DNA from: Nemertoderma westbladi
Taxonomy: Eukaryota > Xenacoelomorpha > Nemertodermatida > Nemertodermatidae
Reading direction: 5' to 3'
DNA length: 64,000 bases
Assembly (NCBI GenBank): GCA_032718475.1
Contig: JAUCBJ010003704.1
Coordinates: 1 to 64,000, forward strand
Below the pieces are notes generated by a model. The model saw nothing but the letters and a program-made list of their open reading frames with translations. It did no database searches and was not told the DNA's origin. Made by a program: the position numbers and the translations under genes. This document shows, one piece after another, positions 11,425 to 21,633 of the stretch. How positions within the stretch are numbered: the stretch's first letter is position 1; every line of letters begins with the position of its first letter.

Positions 11425-12510
11425 ATGACATGCAAACAAGGCCGAATACACACATCGTAAGTCGATGACATGCAAACAAGGCCGAATACACACACCGACA
11501 GTCGATGACATGGCAAACAAGGCCGAATACACACACCATCAGTCGATGACATGTAAACAAGGCCGAATACTAACACCGTAAGTGTATGACATGCAAACAA
11601 GGCCGAATACACACATCGTAAGTCGATGACATGCAAACAAGGCCGAATATACACACCGTCGTTCGATGACATGTAAACAAGGCCGAATACTAACACCGTA
11701 AGTGTATGAAATGCAAACAAGGCCGAATACACACATCGTAAGTCGATGACATGCAAACAAGGCCGAATACACACACCGACAGTCGATGACATGGCAAACA
11801 AGGCTGAATACACACCATCAGTCGATGACATGTAAACAAGGCCGAATATTAACACCGTAAGTGTATGACATGCAAACAAGGCCGAATACACACATCGTAA
11901 GTCGATGACATGCAAACAAGGCCGAATACACACACTGACAGTCGATGACATGCAAACAAGGCCGAATATACACACCGTCGTTCGATGACATGTAAACAAG
12001 GCCGAATACTAACACCGTAAGTGTATGACATGCAAACAAGGCCGAATATACACATCGTAAGTCGATGACATGCAAACAAGGCCGAATACACACACCGACA
12101 GTCGATGACATGGTAAACAAGGCCGAATACACACACCATCAGTCGATGACATGTAAACAAGGCCGAATACTAACACCGTAAGTGTATGACATGCAAACAA
12201 GGCCGAATACACACATCGTAAGTCGATGACATGCAAACAAGGCCGAATATACACACCGTCGTTCGATGACATGTAAACAAGGCCGAATAATAACACCGTA
12301 AGTGTATGACATGCAAACAAGGCCGAATACACACATCGTAAGTCGATGACATGCAAACAAGGCCGAATACACACACTGACAGTCGATGACATGCAAACAA
12401 GGCCGAATATACACACCGTCGTTCGATGACATGTAAACAAGGCCGAATACTAACACCGTAAGTGTATGACATGCAAACAAGGCCGAATACACACATCGTA
12501 AGTCGATGAC
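11425..12510. repeat. 40-bp satellite array, right block
   Basis: Same monomers and order as the left block, resumed after the LINE. It ends abruptly at AGTCGATGAC (12510). The two blocks together hold about 90 monomers and were one array before the LINE inserted. Confidence 0.95.
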
Positions 12511-13619
12511 GGCTAAAAATATATGGCAAAAAATATTTCACTCGATTTTCTTAAATTTTCGATCGATTATCGATGATTTTCGGTATTTACCAAATGTAAA
12601 ATATAAAACAATTTTCAATTATTTATTGGTTAGTAGTAGAAAAATGTTCTTTACAAAGTAAAAAGAAGCTAATGCTTAATATTTCAAAAAATTAATGTGT
12701 GTAAAGGGGCACTTTAAAATTTGCTGTTGAGAACGGTTTGTTACATGTTCGTGGGGCCTTCGCGCAGCACGAGACTCATTTAACCTGAGAAGCTGTAATC
12801 CGAGTACCTGTTTGTATTTATTTACAACACGCCGCCATGGGACCGACTGAGAAACTGACTTATCTGTTGGTACGCAAAATTATTAATAAAGCCTTATAAT
12901 GTTCATAGGTCATTTCTACCAAATTTCAGATGAACCTGTTGGTTGGTTCTATACTTTATAGTTACTTCTTTACAATTTACCCTGTAAGGCCTACAATTTC
13001 GAAAATGTTGATAGGCTACATAAGTGTACCAAGTTAGGTTCAATTTCACCAATGATAGGCCGACTTATTTCGGTGTTTATCAAAAGTCTGAAACTACCGG
13101 TACCAACAGACATGTTTACCAAGTTTGGTTTAATTCCATTAAAGATTGACCGACTTATTTAGATTATTTTCAAAAGTCTGAAACTACTGGTACCGACTGA
13201 CAGACTGTCTGATTTTTTTTACTATACTTCAGATTATTTATAAACTTTTGACGAACCACATACGTAGGCAAACAAGGCCGAATTCAAATTTTCATTTTAA
13301 AGGAGACATTATCCATGTAAAACACCACATATAGTAACACATATTTAGGTATACAACATATATTTATATATAAATATATTATATACATAAAATAATATAT
13401 ATAATACAATATTTATATATTTTTTTTTTAATAGTTTTAATTTTTTAATATTATATACATTTTTTTTAATTTTTATTTTTTTTAACCTTTTTTCTAAATT
13501 GTTAATATTTTTATTTCTATACAATGCATAAACGATAGTAACCTATTTCGAAAAATAGTGGGTTTGGGTTACCTGACTAACAGGTAGGCCTATTATATTA
13601 TATAACAGATATTATATAT
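12511..13619. other. Non-coding region with a ~90-bp duplication and AT-rich tracts
   Basis: No gene was seen. A diverged tandem duplication of about 90 bp covers 13024-13203 (each copy has ACCAAGTT, GACTTATTT and CAAAAGTCTGAAACTAC). A lone fragment of the satellite constant part, GCAAACAAGGCCGAATT, lies near 13268. A very AT-rich stretch occupies about 13320-13520. Confidence 0.55.
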
Positions 13620-13970
13620 AACCGACATCAGTATAGCGAGTCCTAAAAAAGCCCTCATCTCCAGGAGAGTAACGTCCTTCACTTTTAATTCCATCGGACC
13701 GCTTCCAGTACCAGTACCGGTACCGGTGCTCGGTGGTAATTCAACTATTTTCTCCCGCTGTATTCTATTCTTCTATTCGTACTATCACACAGTACTTGAA
13801 TCAAACTATCAGTAACAAACGTATCGACATAATTTTCCAAACAAAACTCTGTTGCGTCGATAGCATTGTGAGACCCAACTTGATGCGAGTTCACGGGGAA
13901 AGGCCTATCTAAGTTTATTGAATCATTGTTTCCCGTCACAAGTTTCCAAGACACCAACTCAGGTGGGATA
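13620..13970 (-). pseudogene. piggyBac-like transposase, second fragment (downstream of the BEL-A insertion)
   Basis: This fragment continues the coding sequence interrupted at 21105. About 70 codons run in one frame from the insertion to a stop at 13745, including the segment DSLIQVLCDSTNRR, which resembles the 'LI..I..ETNRYA' region of piggyBac transposases. A further stretch at about 13694-13621, in another frame, contains LLEMRAFLGLAILMSV, typical of the start of the transposase core in this family. Similarity ends near 13620 at AT-rich DNA. The catalytic aspartates and the 3' terminus are therefore absent, and a frameshift or lost intron lies near 13745. Confidence 0.6.
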
Positions 13971-13975
13971 TTTCC

Positions 13976-14325
13976 TGTCATGGATATTAAGTGCAGAAGT
14001 ATGATTATAACTGTATAAGATATGCTGATTGCTGATATGACATTACAGCTTACAGCCTGACAGCAGGACAGCATTATGACTGTATGATATATCCATATAA
14101 GTTCCTATATCAAGGTTCAGACTTCTGACAAATGATAATAATGAATATTTACATAAACATAAAGTTATATTAATCCTTTAATCTTTATAGGTAGATGTAC
14201 CCATTCACCCAAAAACACTGATTATGATTACTGAATGTGAATATACTTAATTTGAATTATAATGAATACAAACATTATTAACAGTTAGGTCCTATATAGA
14301 CCAATGATAGAGGGTTTCTATCACA
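13976..14325 (-). repeat. 3' LTR of BEL-A
   Basis: A 350-bp direct repeat of 20758-21099. It starts TGTCATGG and ends TATCACA on the plus strand. It is 8 bp longer than its partner because of an extra TACAGCCT segment around 14052. Confidence 0.95.
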
Positions 14326-14337
14326 TTCCCCCTTTGA
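14326..14337 (-). promoter_or_regulatory. Polypurine tract of BEL-A
   Basis: TTCCCCCTTTGA on the plus strand, i.e. CAAAGGGGGAA directly against the 3' LTR on the coding strand. This is the usual plus-strand primer position and it independently confirms the element's direction. Confidence 0.8.
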
Positions 14338-14402
14338 GACTTGCAGTCTCAATAATTGATTAAAGTCATTTAATCTTTCGCTAAATTTGATTAGAGTTTG
14401 AT

Positions 14403-14785
14403 CTAAATGTTCCTGACTTCGAAAGGATAAAGTAAATGCAATGGTTTTACTAGCGACGTAGCTTCTTTCCCTCTAGTGGCTATAACAACACGAACTTTAC
14501 GTATTCGTCCATCTCTTGATAAGATGCACTCTTCAATCCTACATAATTTCCACATACATCTTGGCAAGTTACTATCTCGTAGAATACAAATATCATTTAC
14601 TACCGGAACTCGATCACCTGGTTCCGCATGATGGTTATATCTGTGTTGATTTCGTAACTCCTTCAAGTACTCATCCCTCCAAAGGCACCAGAATGTGTTC
14701 ATCGCTATCTCACGATATTGAAGTCGATTTTGTAGTTTGGTGTGAGTTGTTAATTGTCGGATTTCATAGTCGGATTTGGTAATGA
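14403..14785 (-). pseudogene. C-terminal domain of BEL-A Pol, shifted out of frame
   Basis: Encodes the conserved tail that follows the integrase in BEL/Pao polyproteins (DUF5641-like): W..WRDEYLKELR, then a GDRVPVVND segment, W K L C R I, and a final LHLLYPFE. It overlaps the end of the main frame near 14750-14789 in another frame, so one small indel there has detached it from the polyprotein. No separate function is implied. Confidence 0.8.
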
Positions 14786-17700
14786 GCAAAGACGTTTACC
14801 AGTAATAAAGTGAGCTGGTGTTAACATCGAAAAATCATCAAGTGAGTCGTTTACATACGTCAATGGCCGACTGTTTATCATAGCTTCTATGCCAACAGCC
14901 ACTGTTTGAATTTCGTCTAATGTTAGAATGGAACGACCAATAACTTTACGAAGACAGTTTTTCAAGGTTCCTACCATTCTTTCAATAAATCCAAAAGCAG
15001 ATGGTTTCCTCGCAACATTAAATTCATGCTGCATATTTAGTTTACCAAAAGTTCGGACAACATTTGGGTCTTCAAAGAACAACTTATAAACCCGTAGTTC
15101 CTTTGCAGTTGCTTTAAAGTTTGATGCATTGTCACTGTAAAGGAGGGTTGGGATTCCTCGTCTACCAATAAATCGGTTTAGACAGTTAATAAACGCTTTA
15201 GCAGATAATGATGGAACCACTTCTATATGCAAATATCTTACTACTGCACAAGTGAATATAGATATGTAACATTTTCCTTTGTGTAAAGCTAGATTTAAGG
15301 GATCTTCAACCACATTGAAAGGACCACAAAAATCAACTCCTGTATGTTCAAATACTCCCACACCAATTGAAACTCTTGAAGCAGGTAGTGGGCTAACTTC
15401 CGGTTCAGTGTAGGGCTTTGCTGATTCTTTCATACACACATAACAATGTTTCAATATACGATTAATTACTTGTCGTCCTCTTGGTAGCCAAAATCTTTCT
15501 CTTAATTGTACTAATGTTTCTCTTGTTCTAGCATGGCACATCTGAATATGTGCATCTAGTATTAACATTTGAGTATAACAACTTTCAGGATGCAGTATAA
15601 TTGGGTTTTGAGTATACCATGATATAGAGCAGTTTGTAATTCGTCCTTTACATCTCATGACTCCGTTATTATTATCCAAGAATAAACCTAGCTGTTTTAC
15701 AAGCGGAGGTATCTTCTCTATTTGTTTGTTTTCTCCACTCTTCAGATAATTACATTCTTTAGAATAGTATACACTCTGTGTAGCTACAATTACCACAATT
15801 TCTGCCATGTATATTTCTTTAGCAGCAAGATAGGGAAAAGATATATTACATCCTGAGTTTGAAATTTTTGATTTAATATTATTACTCCAACGACAAATCC
15901 AAGCTATTACAGCAAGTAATCTTTGTTTAGATCTAGGGTCATACAGTGAGTAATTTTCCATTTGAATGATATTGAACAACCCAGTTGTTATTTTATTTTC
16001 CATTGATGAAGCTAATGATATTAGAGTTGTGTGTATTAGGTTACTTTCCGATGATACTTCTTTTGAAGTATCCTCTTGTTGAAATTGTGAAGGAATAGAA
16101 GGCCAACAATCTTCTGATTTACAGAGAAATTCTGGACCATTCAACCAAGGTTTGGATTCAATTAATTGTTTAGCTGACAAACCCCGAGTTGGGGCATCCG
16201 CGGGGTTCTCATTTCCTGGTACATATCTGGTCCTCATATTAAATTTACTTCCAATTTGCTTTATTTTAGTTGCTCGATTTCTAACAAATTGCTTATAGTC
16301 TGGGTTCTCTATATTCAACCAATATATGACATCCAATGCATCAATCCAAAGAATGGTGTTACGAATGGGAATTGTAATTGATTTATGTGCGAAGTCAATC
16401 AATTGGGAAGTAATAAGAGCCCCAAGCAACTCCAGAATTTGAATAGATGGTTGAGATTTAGGTGCAATCTTAGCCTTTGCTATAACAAATAATACAGACA
16501 CTGTATTGTCAGTGTAGAACGTGCGAAGATAAATAACACCAGCATACATGTTACAACTTGCATCGGAAAACCCATGTATATCAGCATATACTATAGATTT
16601 GCCTGTGAATAAATATCGGGGGATCGCAATCTGGTTCAATAATGGCAAATCTTGAATTAACTTTGACCATTTTTGTTTCAATTCTTCTGATAGTTTATCA
16701 TCCCAGTCACCACCATCAATACATAATTTCCTGAATATTATTTTGAATGGTGTAACAAAGGGTGCAATAAATCCAATTGGATCATACAGACGAGCGGAAA
16801 TCTGTACAATTGCTCGTTTAGTTACTGGAATTTTTAATGCATAATTATAAACCTCCTTAAAATCAAATGTCAGAATATCACTATCAACATTCCAAGGTTG
16901 ACCCAGTACTCTTGTGACATTGCTATTAGTTGATTGAGGAATTGGTAATGTGCTCTTTGCATAAGTTTCATTATCCTCAAATATCAATGGAACTGATGAG
17001 TTTATTACCATAGTGGCTGAACCATTTTCTTCTAAATGAAAATAATGACGTAATACATTACTATTTGTATTCCATTTATGAATTTCAAAGTTTGCCTTTT
17101 TCATTATTTCTTTTGCTATTTTATATAAGTTTATACCTTCCTGTTCAGTATTTACTCCAGTTGCAAGATCATCCATATAAAGATCTTTTAATTTATTTAT
17201 AGTATCTAACCTTTCAACTTCTTCTACCTTACATATATTTCTTTCTTCTTCTAGATGCTCTGTACAAACTTTTCTCAAAATGTAAGGTGAACTTGTCACT
17301 CCAAACATTGCTCTTGTGTATCGATATGCTATGATTTGCTGTTGACCTGTTTTCACTTTATCAATATCATCCACCCACAGAAATCGCAGTACATCTCTGT
17401 CTTCTTCAACTACTCCACACTGCATAAACGCTTGTTTTAAATCGGCTATGATACCAATGCGATATAGCCTCCAGCGAATTAAAGTAGTTACCAAATTAGG
17501 CAACAAATTTGGACCTCTGTGTAAACAATCGTTTAATGACAGTGTGTGACGCAACGGTTTAAATGAAGCATTGAATACAACTCTTAGTTTAGTTGTGGTT
17601 GCTGTTTCTCGGATAACTCCATGGTGAGGAATGTAATGTTTTATTCTACCATTTTCAACTGGAGAGTCAATGCTGACATGTTCTATGTAGCCATGTTTTA

Positions 17701-20089
17701 AGTGTTCCATCATAACATCATTATATTTTGACAATAAACCAGATTTATTTAATCTCTTTATCAATGACAATAAAATGTTGTAACTATGATTGAAATTATC
17801 AACAAGTACATTCTTTGGCATTTTCCATGGTAACTTGACATAATATATGCTGTTTGACTTAGTAATTCCTAAATCCACTGTTTCCTCATCATTTACCCCG
17901 TCTGTTATTCCAATTGATTCCATTGACCAAAATGACTCAATTAATTGATATAAATTATTGTTTAAATTGTGATTATTTGTGTTATTGACATTTACTGTGG
18001 ACGTGCACATTGTCATTGAGGTTGGAATAATAGTAAGTTCTTGTGCCTCACTAACTGTATGAGGAACAGGACCAGATAGCAACCAACCAACTGATGAATG
18101 GAGTGCCACTGGTAGAGTAGCTGATTTACGCAAAATAGACCCTGAAACTATTGACCAATACTGGTCTCCTCCTATTAGAAGTTCAATTGGAAATAAGTTA
18201 CCAGGTGAACGCAATGATGGGTCAGCTAAGTCCAACTCTTCCATTAAATTGGTTAATTTGTCATTTAATACAAATCCATTGTATATTGGTTTACAAATTG
18301 AATCAACTACACAAGCTTGGAGAGTTTCAATACCTTGTGAACGAAGTTTTACATTAACCTGCACTATTTCACATGTCAATGGCATTGATGTATTTCCAAA
18401 CCCACTTATGTTAACCTCTTCACTGCCTATGACCTGTAATCTGTACTGATTCACAACTGATCTGATAATATACGTTTTCTGACTTCCACCATCAAATAAA
18501 GCATTTAAGTTGTAAGGAAGATCATTACCTTCGCAATCCAAAATTGCGGTTTGTAATAATACATCTTCAGAGTTGGCGCAACTTTGATCCACACATTTAT
18601 GGCTTATGGCGACAACAGATGTTGAAGACTTTGATTTGGTAACTAAATCTGAATTTACATTAGGTTGAGTGTTTGTTGAAGTTACTATTGGTGATTTAGA
18701 TGCATTTGTTCCAGTATATACTTTATTAGGACAAATACTTGAATGGTGAGAAGTAGCTTTACAATAGTAACATCTACATGTCGCTCTACATTCCCATGTT
18801 TTGTGATTTCCCCTAATGCAAATTTTACACAGCCCCTTTTCTTCTAATGAATTTCGTCGGAGTATATTATCTTGAACTATTCGGCAATTGTCTGAATAAT
18901 GATTCTGGTTACAATAAACACATGTTATTACAAATGGTTGGCTTGATGATGATGAGTTTTGTAATCTAGGTTGAGGTTGTGATGAATTTGGGGTACTATT
19001 TGTTGCTTTATTCTGTTTATAGGATGAATTGTAAATAGTTTTCCCAGATTTCGAGTGTGATGGAGCCACAAGAGAAGCAATAGCTGGCTGATTTATTGGT
19101 TTTGAATACGTTGGTACCGCTTGTTTTTCTTTGCTTGATGACCATTTACTTCTTTGTGAATCTTGTCTTATTAAGCTGAGAGATTCCTCAGCCAATGCAA
19201 ATTTTTGCAATTTTGTTATTAGCCAATCTAAATCAGTAATTGAACGTTTTTCTGCCAGCAATTTCAACATTATAGTATCACTAACCCCAGCTGTTATATC
19301 AGGAATGACTACACGTTGATATTCGACCGGCGAAATTCCCAAAGCCTCTAATGCTCTTACATGTGTCAAACATTTATCACTTATATCCCTAAGTTTTGTT
19401 GTAGATCGACCAATTTTCCTTATCTCTTCGATATGTGCAGAAATTATTGCCTCCTTATCTCCATAGCGGGTAGTTAATAGCTGCATTGCTACATAATAAT
19501 TTCCTTCATTAATTGGTAGACCTGCCACTACTGCTTTGGCCGGTCCTTTCAAGCTTTCCAATAAATACTGGAATTTGATTATGTTAGGAAGTTTGGAATC
19601 TTCCACAGCAGCTGTAAAAGCATTTTTCCACCCTTCATAATTTAACAAATTTCCATCAAAAGTAGGTGGCGCCAATTTTGGCAAAACTTGTTGTGCCAAA
19701 AGACGAGAGTCAAAATATGATTGTTGAGTTTGTACCACTGATGATAGGTCTGCCATAGCAGCTGCATTGCTGTCATTAAGATTTACACTCACACTTGCTG
19801 GTACTATTATTGGCTCTATCTGTTTTATTAATGAGCGAATAGCAGTCTCATAATCCCCAGCTACTGCAACATCATTCTCAAATTCTTGGGTTTCTGGGTC
19901 AAGATGTCCCCAAATGTCCTCATTTATGGCGTCTAGGCGCGGTAAAAGGAGTCCGAGTCTGTCTAAAGTAATTCGATTTGTCTCTATTGTGTCATCAGGG
20001 TTAAATTTGTTTCTAATTGTTGTTACAGTGGATCTCAGCCCACTGCGTTTGCGTTTTAGTTTCACCAATTCATTTATTTGTGTAGCCAT
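14750..20089 (-). CDS. BEL-A Gag-Pol polyprotein (1779 codons)
   Basis: The polyprotein packages and copies the element. A Gag domain of the DUF1759 type (FDGNLLNYEGWKNAF) is followed by three zinc-binding clusters (CVYCNQNHYSDNC, CKICIRGNHKTWEC, CRCYYCKATSHHSSIC). An aspartic protease has ALFDGGSQ at its active site. The reverse transcriptase has ADLKQAF and YMDD. RNase H starts near FSDASCNMYAG. The integrase has an HHCC finger and the catalytic Asp, Asp, Glu in GVDFCGPF, YSDNASNF and GFIERMVGTLK. The start MATQINELVKLKRKRSG is the first ATG after the leader. The frame ends early at 14750, before the conserved C-terminal domain, because of a frameshift. Otherwise it is open. Confidence 0.95.
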   Translation of the reverse strand: MATQINELVKLKRKRSGLRSTVTTIRNKFNPDDTIETNRITLDRLGLLLPRLDAINEDIWGHLDPETQEFENDVAVAGDYETAIRSLIKQIEPIIVPASVSVNLNDSNAAAMADLSSVVQTQQSYFDSRLLAQQVLPKLAPPTFDGNLLNYEGWKNAFTAAVEDSKLPNIIKFQYLLESLKGPAKAVVAGLPINEGNYYVAMQLLTTRYGDKEAIISAHIEEIRKIGRSTTKLRDISDKCLTHVRALEALGISPVEYQRVVIPDITAGVSDTIMLKLLAEKRSITDLDWLITKLQKFALAEESLSLIRQDSQRSKWSSSKEKQAVPTYSKPINQPAIASLVAPSHSKSGKTIYNSSYKQNKATNSTPNSSQPQPRLQNSSSSSQPFVITCVYCNQNHYSDNCRIVQDNILRRNSLEEKGLCKICIRGNHKTWECRATCRCYYCKATSHHSSICPNKVYTGTNASKSPIVTSTNTQPNVNSDLVTKSKSSTSVVAISHKCVDQSCANSEDVLLQTAILDCEGNDLPYNLNALFDGGSQKTYIIRSVVNQYRLQVIGSEEVNISGFGNTSMPLTCEIVQVNVKLRSQGIETLQACVVDSICKPIYNGFVLNDKLTNLMEELDLADPSLRSPGNLFPIELLIGGDQYWSIVSGSILRKSATLPVALHSSVGWLLSGPVPHTVSEAQELTIIPTSMTMCTSTVNVNNTNNHNLNNNLYQLIESFWSMESIGITDGVNDEETVDLGITKSNSIYYVKLPWKMPKNVLVDNFNHSYNILLSLIKRLNKSGLLSKYNDVMMEHLKHGYIEHVSIDSPVENGRIKHYIPHHGVIRETATTTKLRVVFNASFKPLRHTLSLNDCLHRGPNLLPNLVTTLIRWRLYRIGIIADLKQAFMQCGVVEEDRDVLRFLWVDDIDKVKTGQQQIIAYRYTRAMFGVTSSPYILRKVCTEHLEEERNICKVEEVERLDTINKLKDLYMDDLATGVNTEQEGINLYKIAKEIMKKANFEIHKWNTNSNVLRHYFHLEENGSATMVINSSVPLIFEDNETYAKSTLPIPQSTNSNVTRVLGQPWNVDSDILTFDFKEVYNYALKIPVTKRAIVQISARLYDPIGFIAPFVTPFKIIFRKLCIDGGDWDDKLSEELKQKWSKLIQDLPLLNQIAIPRYLFTGKSIVYADIHGFSDASCNMYAGVIYLRTFYTDNTVSVLFVIAKAKIAPKSQPSIQILELLGALITSQLIDFAHKSITIPIRNTILWIDALDVIYWLNIENPDYKQFVRNRATKIKQIGSKFNMRTRYVPGNENPADAPTRGLSAKQLIESKPWLNGPEFLCKSEDCWPSIPSQFQQEDTSKEVSSESNLIHTTLISLASSMENKITTGLFNIIQMENYSLYDPRSKQRLLAVIAWICRWSNNIKSKISNSGCNISFPYLAAKEIYMAEIVVIVATQSVYYSKECNYLKSGENKQIEKIPPLVKQLGLFLDNNNGVMRCKGRITNCSISWYTQNPIILHPESCYTQMLILDAHIQMCHARTRETLVQLRERFWLPRGRQVINRILKHCYVCMKESAKPYTEPEVSPLPASRVSIGVGVFEHTGVDFCGPFNVVEDPLNLALHKGKCYISIFTCAVVRYLHIEVVPSLSAKAFINCLNRFIGRRGIPTLLYSDNASNFKATAKELRVYKLFFEDPNVVRTFGKLNMQHEFNVARKPSAFGFIERMVGTLKNCLRKVIGRSILTLDEIQTVAVGIEAMINSRPLTYVNDSLDDFSMLTPAHFITGKRLCSLPNPTMKSDN

Positions 20090-20739
20090 TATTCTGTGTC
20101 TTCCTTTCCTAGCTAGCTAGCTGCCTATGGCTGTATGGTAGGTATAGCAGTGTATAGGTATGTTTTAAATTTAGTAATGAACCGGTCCTATGATCAGTTC
20201 TGCTGTGTCTCATTAATTAAATTTGCAACCATTCTCATTTTTCAGCATTGATTTGTGATTGATAATTTGATGAATGTAAATTGCTAGTATAATGCTGAAA
20301 CAATCAGACAATAGTTACCAGTCACCAGTCTAACTGCAATAGGCCTGGTAGCCTGGGCGTGTCCCAGTATAAGCTACTCTCATATAAATTAGTGAATAAT
20401 TAATATTGATTACACACCGCACTGTCAGTGTCAGACTGGCCTCTCAATCATGGGAGCCTGGCCTGATGTACGGTACATCCAGACAGCTGTACTTTCAATA
20501 AAAGCCGAAATTGCAGGGATACCTTACCCTTACAGCCTTTAGCACTTAGGCCTAACTGCCTAATCAAAGTTCAGAAGTCAATGAAATTGCAGCAATACTG
20601 GAATGAGGAATAACACACCGGTACAAACTTATTCTTGTTTCAGCCGACGTTTCTAAATACTGGAATAGAACATAGAAACTCACCATCAGTCCAAGTCTTT
20701 ACTCTTTACTTTGTCTTTACTTGTCCGTACCGGTAGCCT
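20090..20739 (-). other. BEL-A 5' untranslated leader
   Basis: About 650 bp between the primer-binding site and the gag start codon. No ORF of note. It presumably carries the packaging signal, though none is identifiable by eye. Confidence 0.7.
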
Positions 20740-20757
20740 TCCCCTTATCGGGCGCCA
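20740..20757 (-). promoter_or_regulatory. tRNA primer-binding site of BEL-A
   Basis: On the minus strand TGGCGCCCGATAAGGGG starts directly after the CA end of the 5' LTR. The TGGCGCC start matches the 3' acceptor end of lysine-type tRNA primers, but the remainder does not match a primer I know, so the tRNA is not named. Confidence 0.8.
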
Positions 20758-21099
20758 TGTCATGGATATTAAGTGCAGAAGTATGATTATAACTGTATAA
20801 GATATGCTGATTGCTGATATGACATTACAGCTGACAGCAGGACAGCATTATGACTGTATGATATATCCATATAAGTTCCTATATCAAGGTTCAGACTTCT
20901 GACAAATGATAATAATGAATATTTACATAAACATAAAGTTATATTAATCCTTTAATCTTTATAGGTAGATGTACCCATTCACCCAAAAACACTGATTATG
21001 ATTACTGAATGTGAATATACTTAATTTGAATTATAATGAATACAAACATTATTAACAGTTAGGTCCTATATAGACCAATGATAGAGGGTTTCTATCACA
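20758..21099 (-). repeat. 5' LTR of BEL-A
   Basis: A 342-bp LTR, the upstream one in the element's own direction. It holds the promoter for the element by position. No TATA box is asserted. Confidence 0.95.
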
Positions 21100-21104
21100 T
21101 TTCC

Positions 21105-21308
21105 ATAACCAACACTGGTTCCAGTAGGAAGGCCCAAATCTATAGGATCAGAATCGGAAGATTCTGAGTCAGAACAATTATCTGCATGTTCATCATCAGT
21201 CGATTCGATGTCGGATACTTCGTCATCTGACTCGGAAGAACTGTCATCGATATCGAAGCCAAGTCGTTTCAGTGGTTTCGGGTCCCTCTTTGGATAAGAG
21301 CGTTTCAT
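21105..21308 (-). pseudogene. piggyBac-like transposase, N-terminal fragment, interrupted by BEL-A
   Basis: From ATG 21308 the frame encodes a basic start (MKRSYPKRDPKPLKRL) and then a strongly acidic, serine-rich stretch (SSSESDDEVSDIES). This is the usual N-terminal make-up of piggyBac family transposases. The frame is cut at the TTTCC duplication of BEL-A and resumes at about 13970. Upstream, at 21563-21629, lies a piggyBac-like terminal repeat followed by TTAA, so this was a mobile element copy and not clearly a domesticated gene. The evidence is mainly composition and context, because the catalytic core is missing. Confidence 0.6.
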
Positions 21309-21562
21309 AATGTCTCTCTACCTACATTCTACACCTCGCTCTACATAGGCTACACTGCGATTGCACTGTAAATGTAAACGTCGCTACTGTTCCTACTGCA
21401 TACTACAATACAGCAATACTGCATAGATACAGACAGTTATTAAAATTATTACACATTTGAATTTCCCGCCAGATGTAAGCGCTGAAGGGCTCTGTACATT
21501 TAAATAATGTTCCTGCTAGGGCTCTGACATCTGATAGGATGCTAAGAATAAGAGAAACATCA
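21309..21562 (-). other. 5' untranslated part of the piggyBac-like element
   Basis: Non-coding sequence between the terminal repeat and the transposase ATG. Nothing else was recognised. Confidence 0.45.
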
Positions 21563-21633
21563 TGACCTACCATGTAGGTCATAGAGCCCTATTGTGTGAC
21601 CTACCATGTAGGTCACAGGCGTCAAAGGGTTAA
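21563..21633 (-). repeat. Terminal and subterminal repeats of the piggyBac-like element, with TTAA target
   Basis: The element end is CCCTTTGACGCC on the minus strand (CCC at 21629-21627) next to TTAA at 21630-21633, the canonical piggyBac target. Two subterminal palindromes, TGACCTAC CAT GTAGGTCA, lie at 21563-21581 and 21597-21615 and could bind the transposase. The matching 3' terminus was not found to the left. Confidence 0.7.

Larger units (their letters stand above)
13976..21099 (-). mobile_element. BEL/Pao LTR retrotransposon BEL-A (nearly intact)
   Basis: A complete 7.1-kb element on the minus strand: LTRs (TG...CA) at 13976-14325 and 20758-21099, primer-binding site, gag-pol frame and polypurine tract in the expected order. 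Flanks carry the 5-bp duplication TTTCC (13971-13975 and 21100-21104). The LTRs are identical except for one 8-bp indel near the repeated ACAGC words, which points to recent insertion. One frameshift near the end of pol is the only coding defect noticed. It sits inside a piggyBac-like transposase gene. Confidence 0.95.

Noticed and set aside
6376-12510. CRISPR-like appearance: constant segment alternating with a variable segment
   Set aside because: The variable part has only about four recurring states, the monomer is 40 bp in a eukaryotic setting, and no cas genes exist.
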